DNA of 64,000 bases, from assembly GCA_036389275.1 (NCBI GenBank), contig DASVQE010000104.1, positions 16,305-80,304 on the forward strand, in the 5' to 3' direction. The notes under the pieces were generated by a model that worked only from the letters and a program-made list of their open reading frames with translations, searched no databases and was not told the DNA's origin. Numbering within the stretch: the stretch's first letter is position 1; the number at the start of each line of letters is the position of its first letter. The position numbers were made by a program, and so were the translations under genes. This DNA comes from QHVT01 sp036389275. GTDB lineage: Bacteria; Acidobacteriota; Thermoanaerobaculia; Gp7-AA8. This document shows positions 59,076-64,000 of the stretch, in pieces.

Positions 59076-60485
59076 CTACTGCTCGCTCACCACGACGCCG
59101 TCGCCTTCGAAGCGGATCTTGAACCCGGCCGGACCTTCCGTCTCGATCATCACGTTCTCCATCGCCTTATCGTCGACGACGGTCGGGATGACGTTGCCGG
59201 TCCAGGCCACGAGCGCCTTCGAGGAGATCGACAGCGGATATTCGCGCGTGACGCGCAGCGTGAGCGGCTCGATGGAGGTCGAGATGGCCAGCGAGCCTTT
59301 GCCGAAGATCTTCACCGTGTCGATCTTCCGCTGGTACGACTGGTCGTAGATCGGCTCGACGCGGTAGGTCAGCGAGTCCTCGAGCGCGAGGAGATTGCTG
59401 CCCTCGACGTAGATGAATTCGTCGTTGAGGTCGAGCAGGAACGTCTTCCGCCCTTTCTCGTAGACGAAGATCTTCCCCTGGCCGACGGCCTTCACGAGCG
59501 TCTGCGCGGTCGTGCCGAGGAGACCCGACTCCGCCACGAATTTGAGATTGCCGGAGTAGCTCGACACCGTGCCGCGCTTGCAGTGGACGCTGCGCGCGAA
59601 GTTGATCTCGAGGAAGCCGTTCTCGTGCAGGGTGAAGGTGCGCGAAGCGCCTTCGATCTTCCGGGCGACGTCGATCTTCTTCGCCTCGACATGCTGCGGC
59701 TCGTCGACCGCGTCCTGCAGCTTGCGCGCGGCGGTGACGGCGGCGTTGTCCTGCGGAGGTGCTACAGGTGTAGCAGGTCGTGCTACAGGTGTAGCAGGTG
59801 GTGCTACAGGTGTAGCAGGTGGCGGCGCGACGCGCGGCGTCTCCACCGTCCCCGGCTGGGTGCGGGCGGCGAGCTGCTCCGGCGTCAGCGCGTGGATCTT
59901 GGCGGTCGTCACCGAGGGCGGCGCCATCGGCGCGGCAGGCGCGGGACGCGGCGCCGGAGCTGCCGCCGGCGCTGCAGGCGCAGGTGCCGGTGCCGGCGGC
60001 GCGATCGGCCGCATCTCCGCCTCCACCTCCCGCACCAGCTTGTCGGCGCCGGCGAAGCGGAGGTGCTCGAGCGCCAGTCCGAATTTCTTCTTCTGCCGGT
60101 ACAGCAGGCCGAGGTAGAGGTGCGACTTCGCGTAATTCGGCCGCAGCTCCACGGCGCGGCGGAGGAACTGCTCCGCCTCCTCCTGCTTGCCTTGTTTGAA
60201 CAGGATCAGGCCGAGGTTCGAGTGGAGGATGAAGACGTTCGGGTTTTCCTTGATGAGCCTTCGGTAGATGACCTCGGCCTCGGGGAACGCGTTCGTCTTG
60301 AAATACACCAGGCCGAGGAGATTGAGCACGTCGGCGTCGTCGGGACGAAGCCGTTGCGCCGCCTCGAGCTCGCGGCGCGCCTCCGCATAGCGGCCTTCCT
60401 GAAACGCTTCACGGCCGCGGTTGTAATGCAGGAGGAAGACGCCTTGATCGAAGGGCGGCGCAACCGCTGGATCGCGCTCGGGCAT
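59076..60485 (-). CDS. TPR-AIM24 protein with Pro-rich linker
   Basis: 469 residues. N-terminal TPR units (about 15-150; YNRGREAFQEGRYAEARREL, LNLLGLVYFKTNAFPEAEVI, LHSNLGLILFKQGKQEEAEQ), then a Pro/Ala linker (about 160-265), and a C-terminal AIM24 domain (about 285-465; ENGFLEINFARSVHCKRGTV, GKIFVYEKGRKTFLLDLNDE). AIM24-type domains are compact beta prisms, function unclear in bacteria. The linker contains PATPVAP repeats encoded by three 21-bp units (59758-59820). Confidence 0.85.
   Translation of the reverse strand: MPERDPAVAPPFDQGVFLLHYNRGREAFQEGRYAEARRELEAAQRLRPDDADVLNLLGLVYFKTNAFPEAEVIYRRLIKENPNVFILHSNLGLILFKQGKQEEAEQFLRRAVELRPNYAKSHLYLGLLYRQKKKFGLALEHLRFAGADKLVREVEAEMRPIAPPAPAPAPAAPAAAPAPRPAPAAPMAPPSVTTAKIHALTPEQLAARTQPGTVETPRVAPPPATPVAPPATPVARPATPVAPPQDNAAVTAARKLQDAVDEPQHVEAKKIDVARKIEGASRTFTLHENGFLEINFARSVHCKRGTVSSYSGNLKFVAESGLLGTTAQTLVKAVGQGKIFVYEKGRKTFLLDLNDEFIYVEGSNLLALEDSLTYRVEPIYDQSYQRKIDTVKIFGKGSLAISTSIEPLTLRVTREYPLSISSKALVAWTGNVIPTVVDDKAMENVMIETEGPAGFKIRFEGDGVVVSEQ
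59758..59820. repeat. Triple 21-bp repeat with operator-like palindromes inside coding DNA
   Basis: Three 21-bp units. Each holds the perfect palindrome TGCTACA-GG-TGTAGCA (59760-59775, 59781-59796, 59802-59817), with 7-bp arms and a 2-bp centre, as in BlaI/MecI operators (core TACA-N2-TGTA). The units use A- or T-ending codons in a gene otherwise rich in G/C-ending ones. Confidence 0.9.
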
Positions 60486-60533
60486 GCGGCGCGATTGTAG
60501 CCCACGGGCGCGGGCCTCGCTGTCACGGAGCGG

Positions 60534-61217
60534 TCAGCGGGTGCCGAGATACTTCATACCCGGCAGCATGGCCACGGTCATGCGCGGCACGAGCTGCGCG
60601 CTGAAGCCGCCGCGCAGTTTCGGTCCGCCGCGCCGCGCCGCGAACGTCACCGCGGCGGCGCCGCCGCCGTACGGCCGGCCGTAGTAGACCGTCAGCGCGC
60701 GCTTGACGTACGTCGACGTCTCCCGATACGGCGGAATGCCGCCGTACTTGAGCACCGCGTTCTCGCCGGCATTGAAGGCCGCCAGCACGCGCGGCAGGTC
60801 GTCGGGAAAGAGCGTCAGCAGGTACGACAGGTATTGAATCCCGCCGTGGATGTTCTGCTCCGGATCGTGGACCTTCGACACCTTGAAGCGTCTGGCCGTC
60901 TCCGGCATCAACTGCATCAGGCCGCGCGCGCCTTTGTTCGAGACGCACAGCGGATTGAAGTCCGACTCGACCTGAATGACCGCCCGCACGAGCGTCGGAT
61001 CGACGTTGTACTTTGCGGCGTAGCGCTCGATGATCGGGTCGTAGCGCGTATGGCGGTCGTGCTTCGAGACCAGCCAGTGCCAGTCGCCGCTGCCGGCCGG
61101 CGCGCGGCCGACGTTGTAGATCACCTTCTTGCCGTCGCCTTTGACGGCGAGGCGGACGTCGGCGTTCGCGATCGACGCGATCAGCAGCCCGCCCAACACC
61201 ACGCTCGTCACCCGCAT
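60534..61217 (-). CDS. Lytic transglycosylase (SLT family)
   Basis: 227 residues. Signal peptide (about 1-19), then the goose-type lysozyme/SLT domain. Catalytic Glu is in IQVESDFNP, followed by SNKGARGLMQLMPETA, NIHGGIQYLSYL and LAAFNAGENAV. It cleaves peptidoglycan in the periplasm. ATG 61217 chosen; an upstream ATG at 61238 would lengthen the N-terminus ahead of the signal peptide. Monocistronic, divergent from mazG-like. Confidence 0.93.
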   Translation of the reverse strand: MRVTSVVLGGLLIASIANADVRLAVKGDGKKVIYNVGRAPAGSGDWHWLVSKHDRHTRYDPIIERYAAKYNVDPTLVRAVIQVESDFNPLCVSNKGARGLMQLMPETARRFKVSKVHDPEQNIHGGIQYLSYLLTLFPDDLPRVLAAFNAGENAVLKYGGIPPYRETSTYVKRALTVYYGRPYGGGAAAVTFAARRGGPKLRGGFSAQLVPRMTVAMLPGMKYLGTR

Positions 61218-61252
61218 TGCCCATCGATCGTAGCACACGCCACAATGCGCCC

Positions 61253-61567
61253 ATGTCGCTGCGCAATGCCCAAGAGGAAGTCGACGCCTGGATCTCGCAA
61301 TTCGAGGAAGGCTACTTCGCGCCGCTGCCGATGCTGGCCCGCCTCACCGAAGAAGTGGGCGAGCTCGCGCGCGCGCTCATGCATCGCTACGGCGGCAAGA
61401 AGCCGAAGGAAGGAGAAGCGCCGGGCGACGTGGCGGACGAGATCGCTGATGCGATGTTCGTATTGATCTGTCTCGCCAATTCGCTCGACATCGATCTCGA
61501 CGAGGCCTTCGCGAGGATGATGGCGAAGTACCGCACGCGCGACGCCGAGCGCTGGACGCGGCGCTGA
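61253..61567 (+). CDS. MazG-like nucleotide pyrophosphohydrolase
   Basis: 104 residues, single MazG domain. The metal-binding EExxE...ExxD set is TEEVGELARALMHRYG and DVADEIADAMFVLICLANSL. Probably hydrolyses a (d)NTP to the monophosphate and pyrophosphate, as in house-cleaning enzymes of this size. ATG 61253. Confidence 0.9.
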   Translation: MSLRNAQEEVDAWISQFEEGYFAPLPMLARLTEEVGELARALMHRYGGKKPKEGEAPGDVADEIADAMFVLICLANSLDIDLDEAFARMMAKYRTRDAERWTRR

Positions 61568-61659
61568 TTTTTACGATTTTCGGCCGTTTTTTCGAAAAAT
61601 CCGCTATCATTGTTTCCATCCAAAAAACAGGTATTCCAATCACCGGCCGAGGAGACTCT
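61568..61659 (+). promoter_or_regulatory. AT-rich leader before the small AraC-type gene
   Basis: The most A/T-rich stretch in the window. It contains TTTTTCGAAAAA (61588-61599, a perfect palindrome), a -10-like TATCAT (61605-61610) and an AGGAG site five bases before ATG 61660. No good -35 at 17 bp, so activator-dependent transcription is possible. Confidence 0.5.
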
Positions 61660-62028
61660 ATGGACGGCTTGTTGCGATCGCTCATCAAGACAGTGCGACG
61701 CCGTTTGCGCGCGGATGAAGAAGTCACCGTCGAGGCGGTGACGAAAGAGCTCGGATATACGCGCCAGTACATCTCCGGCCGTTTCCACCGGCTCACCGGC
61801 CGTCTGCTCAGCCAGTTCCTCAAGGAAAAGCGGCTGGAGAAAGCGGCCCGGCTGCTCAAGGCCGGCAACGTGCGCGTCTCACAGGTCGCGCGCCGCTGCG
61901 GCTTCGACTCGGAGAACTACTTCCGCCAGCAGTTCCGCATCCGCTACGGCATGTCGCCGCGGCAGTTCCGCACGAACGGAAACCTGCGGAGCGCTCCGCG
62001 CCGCGCGCCGGTCGCGATCGCGGTGTAG
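61660..62028 (+). CDS. Small AraC-type DNA-binding protein
   Basis: 122 residues, only the double HTH domain with no ligand domain: TVEAVTKELGYTRQYISGRF, HRLTGRLLSQFLKEKRLEKA, VRVSQVARRCGFDSENYFRQ and FRIRYGMSPRQFR. Complete at about the minimum size for the family. The palindrome in its leader may be its own binding site. Its stop is adjacent to that of the ankyrin gene. Confidence 0.9.
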   Translation: MDGLLRSLIKTVRRRLRADEEVTVEAVTKELGYTRQYISGRFHRLTGRLLSQFLKEKRLEKAARLLKAGNVRVSQVARRCGFDSENYFRQQFRIRYGMSPRQFRTNGNLRSAPRRAPVAIAV

Positions 62029-62029
62029 C

Positions 62030-62737
62030 TCAGCGGAACAGCAGCCACCAGATCGCCGAGACGACTGCCCACCAGATTGCAAAGGGCAGCAGAATCAGGC
62101 CGAGGCAGCCGTACTCCTTCAGCCGCTCCGACCCGTTCGCGTTGACGTACGCGCTGATGAAGCGCGCGAAGCGGAGGCCGAGGTTCCACCGCACGGTGCC
62201 GGGCGCGGGACCGAAACCGTCGTAGGCGGCGGCCTCGCGCGCGGCGAGCGCGTCGACGTCGAAGGCGTGCAGTGGCGGCGGCTGGCGCGACACGCCGCGC
62301 GCGGCGAGCAGCTCCTCGACCTCACTGAAGCCGCGCATCTGCGCCAGCCGCATCGCCGTCATGCCGCTCTCGAGCTGCACGTGCGGATCGGCGCCCGCTT
62401 CGAGTAGCAGCTTCGCCGCTTCCGTGACGCGGGCGGTGACCCGGTTCCGCACGTACAGCGGCTGATCGACGTCGGGCAGATCGGCGTGCTGCAGCAGATA
62501 GAGCAGCGGCGTCATGCCGCTGGCGGTGCGCTCGTCGATGTCGCCGACGCCTTTCTGCAGCACGACGCGCAACAGGTCGGGATCGAGCGTGGCCTCGTGC
62601 AGCGGATGCGGCTTCGCCTGCGAGGCGATGCGCATGCGTTTCTTCGTGGCCGCGCCGGCAGCGAACCAGAACGCGGCGAAGGAGACGACGGCGCAGATGC
62701 CGAGAAAGTGTGCGTACTCGACGTGAAGGCCCGTCAC
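62030..62737 (-). CDS. Membrane-anchored ankyrin repeat protein
   Basis: 235 residues. N-terminal membrane segment (about 10-28; FLGICAVVSFAAFWFAAGA), ankyrin repeats (about 45-135; ERTASGMTPLLYLLQHADLP, AAKLLLEAGADPHVQLESGM), and two hydrophobic segments at the C-terminus (LGLILLPFAIWWAVVSAIWW). GTG 62737 overlaps the upstream TGA as GTGA. Function unknown, probably protein binding at the membrane. Confidence 0.78.
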   Translation of the reverse strand: MTGLHVEYAHFLGICAVVSFAAFWFAAGAATKKRMRIASQAKPHPLHEATLDPDLLRVVLQKGVGDIDERTASGMTPLLYLLQHADLPDVDQPLYVRNRVTARVTEAAKLLLEAGADPHVQLESGMTAMRLAQMRGFSEVEELLAARGVSRQPPPLHAFDVDALAAREAAAYDGFGPAPGTVRWNLGLRFARFISAYVNANGSERLKEYGCLGLILLPFAIWWAVVSAIWWLLFR

Positions 62738-63321
62738 GCTTCCGAATCGTACGCCGCTTCCAGCCAGAGGTAGCGCAGCGTGTTGCGATCGGTCGTGCGC
62801 GTGTGCAGCACGTAGCCGGCGAATCGCAGCGCGCGTTTGACCGCGGAGTTGCGCTTCGCGCGCTCCTCGAGATGCTTGCGATGTTCCTCGGCCGTGGCGA
62901 AGGTCACCGAGCGGAGCACGTTCGCCAGGCGGATGACCGTTCCCTGCACCGCCACGTCGCCGCGCCGCAGCAGATGCCGCCGGTGCAGCAGGCGCAGCTC
63001 GCCGCTGTCGATGCCGATGCGCAGCGGCTGTCCCGCATAGACCGGCACGCTGCGGATGCGAAAGCCCCACGCCCGTGCAGCCTCGGCGGCGGCGAGGATC
63101 TCCGCCGCGAGCGCGTCGTCGATGGTCTCGCGCTCGCGCACGATCAGAATCCAGTCGCAGGTGGCCGCGTCGACGGCGCGATTGAGCTCGGCGCGATGCT
63201 TGTCGAGCGGATCGCGCGGCGCGACGTCGAGCACGAGCTGCTCGAGTCTCGTGAAGCGCGTGGTCAGCGGCGCGAGGTCCTCGGCATGCACGTGCCCAAG
63301 GGTGACGACCGCCAGTTCCAT
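62734..63321 (-). CDS. GT2-like glycosyltransferase-fold protein, degenerate
   Basis: 195 residues. LNRAVDAATCDWILIVRERE and ETIDDALAAEI resemble the N.a...a.dw.l..D.DE region of family 2 glycosyltransferases, but the DxD is replaced by RERE, so catalysis is doubtful. The C-terminal part SGELRLLHRRHLLRRGDVAV also matches that layout. Placed between ymdB-like and ankyrin genes, 0 bp and 4 bp overlap. Confidence 0.55.
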   Translation of the reverse strand: MELAVVTLGHVHAEDLAPLTTRFTRLEQLVLDVAPRDPLDKHRAELNRAVDAATCDWILIVRERETIDDALAAEILAAAEAARAWGFRIRSVPVYAGQPLRIGIDSGELRLLHRRHLLRRGDVAVQGTVIRLANVLRSVTFATAEEHRKHLEERAKRNSAVKRALRFAGYVLHTRTTDRNTLRYLWLEAAYDSEA

Positions 63322-64000
63322 CTAGTCGGCGACGTCTTCGCGCACGCGCACGATGCGCGTGGCGCGGCCGGTGGTCTCGTCGACGTCGATCAGCGCGCCG
63401 GAGAGACGGATGTCGCGCTTGGCCACTTCGAGCTTGCGCGGCGTGTTCATCAGAAAGCGGTGCAGCGCCTCGTCGGGACGGAAGCCGATCACCGAGTCGT
63501 ACGCGCCGGTCATGCCGACGTCGGTCTGGTACGCGGTGCCGTTCGGCAAAATGCGCTCGTCGGCGGTCGGCACATGCGTGTGCGTGCCGAGGACGGCGGA
63601 GACGCGGCCGTCGAGATAGCGCCCGAAGGCCTGTTTCTCCGAGGTGGCCTCGCCGTGGATGTCGACGATGATCACCTTCGGCTTGCCGCCGAGCTCCGCG
63701 AGCTCGCGGTCGGCGCAGTGGAACGGGTTGTCGATCGGCGGCATGAAGACGTTGCCCATGAACTGCAGCACGGCCACGTCGACGCCGCCCGCGGTCTGGC
63801 GGATGACTTTCCCTCTCCCCGGATTTCCGGAAGGATAGTTTGCCGGACGGATGACTTGCGGATAGTCGTCGTAGGCGTCGACGAAATCCTTCTTGTCCCA
63901 GATGTGATTGCCGGAGGTGTAGGCGTTAATCGGGAGGTCGCCGAGCTCCTCGATGATGGCCTCGGTCACACCGAAGCCGCCGGCCGCATTCTCGATGTTG
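63322..64000 (-). CDS. ymdB: YmdB-type metallophosphoesterase (N-terminus outside window)
   Basis: C-terminal 226 residues of a TIGR00282-type phosphoesterase. Motifs NIENAAGGFGVTEA at the edge, AYTSGNHIWDKKDF, IIVDIHGEATSEKQ, AVLGTHTHVPTADE and TDVGMTGAYDSVIGF are intact. Family members hydrolyse cyclic nucleotides such as 2',3'-cAMP and affect motility and biofilm in Bacillus. The start lies beyond 64000. Confidence 0.92.
   Translation of the reverse strand, partial: NIENAAGGFGVTEAIIEELGDLPINAYTSGNHIWDKKDFVDAYDDYPQVIRPANYPSGNPGRGKVIRQTAGGVDVAVLQFMGNVFMPPIDNPFHCADRELAELGGKPKVIIVDIHGEATSEKQAFGRYLDGRVSAVLGTHTHVPTADERILPNGTAYQTDVGMTGAYDSVIGFRPDEALHRFLMNTPRKLEVAKRDIRLSGALIDVDETTGRATRIVRVREDVAD

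Noticed and set aside
59758..59820. CRISPR array
   Set aside because: Only three 21-bp units with no unique spacers and in frame within a gene.

Overview
The window is GC-rich bacterial chromosome, densely coded on both strands, with no rRNA, tRNA, CRISPR array, transposase or phage gene that I could see. The gene content points to an Acidobacteriota-like soil or sediment bacterium. It has two BlaI/BlaR1-type regulator-peptidase pairs, a DUF5916 outer-membrane-type protein, a winged-helix plus membrane-protein pair, SIMPL and KTSC proteins, and giant secreted repeat proteins with a shared C-terminal module. The phylum is inferred from gene content, not from a marker gene.

Layout. 1-1937 is a leftward, tightly coupled set: nucleotidyltransferase-like protein, 2OG-Fe(II) oxygenase and a PRMT-like methyltransferase cut by the window edge. 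2008-6043 holds a secreted subtilase and an aconitase-family hydratase, separated by a long inverted-repeat element. 6107-8778 is the first BlaI-BlaR1-type pair, whose peptidase carries a DUF4097-like extracytoplasmic domain. 8779-12329 has der, a predicted phytol/phytyl-phosphate kinase-type membrane fusion and a manC-like gene. 12340-16222 mixes a broken EF-hand ORF, a secreted protein, an amidohydrolase, a GNAT enzyme, a Ser/Gly/Asn-rich protein, a SIMPL protein and a ferredoxin. 16228-20295 holds a receiver protein, small membrane proteins, DUF309, a YihG-like acyltransferase and an RHH-regulator operon with a palindromic promoter.

20306-23694 is the second BlaI-BlaR1-type locus. Two operator-like palindromes 21 bp apart precede blaI. 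The peptidase ends in short helical repeats that recur in the secreted protein encoded next to it. 23741-28170 encodes a VIT/VWA/TPR/DUF2135 surface protein and a secreted protein. 28298-37375 is a 3025-residue secreted repeat protein, and 41320-45327 is a metzincin-type secreted protein that shares its C-terminal half-kilo-residue module. Small metabolic and regulatory genes lie between them. 45427-49074 is a pentose-phosphate operon (zwf-opcA-pgl-cupin), followed by a thiolase, a DUF5916 protein, an AraC regulator overlapping a molybdopterin oxidoreductase, membrane proteins, a TPR-AIM24 protein, a lytic transglycosylase, a MazG-like protein, a small AraC-type protein, an ankyrin protein and a ymdB-like gene cut by the right edge.

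The most interesting signals are not single genes. One is a three-copy family of long hairpin elements, each abutting the TAG stop codon of a leftward gene. Another is a pair of TTCCTCGG-based hairpins at convergent gene ends. A third is a triple array of perfect BlaI-operator-like palindromes, spaced 21 bp, inside the coding region of the TPR-AIM24 gene and written in codons atypical for this DNA. The last is the modular reuse of repeats and C-terminal modules between neighbouring secreted and membrane proteins.
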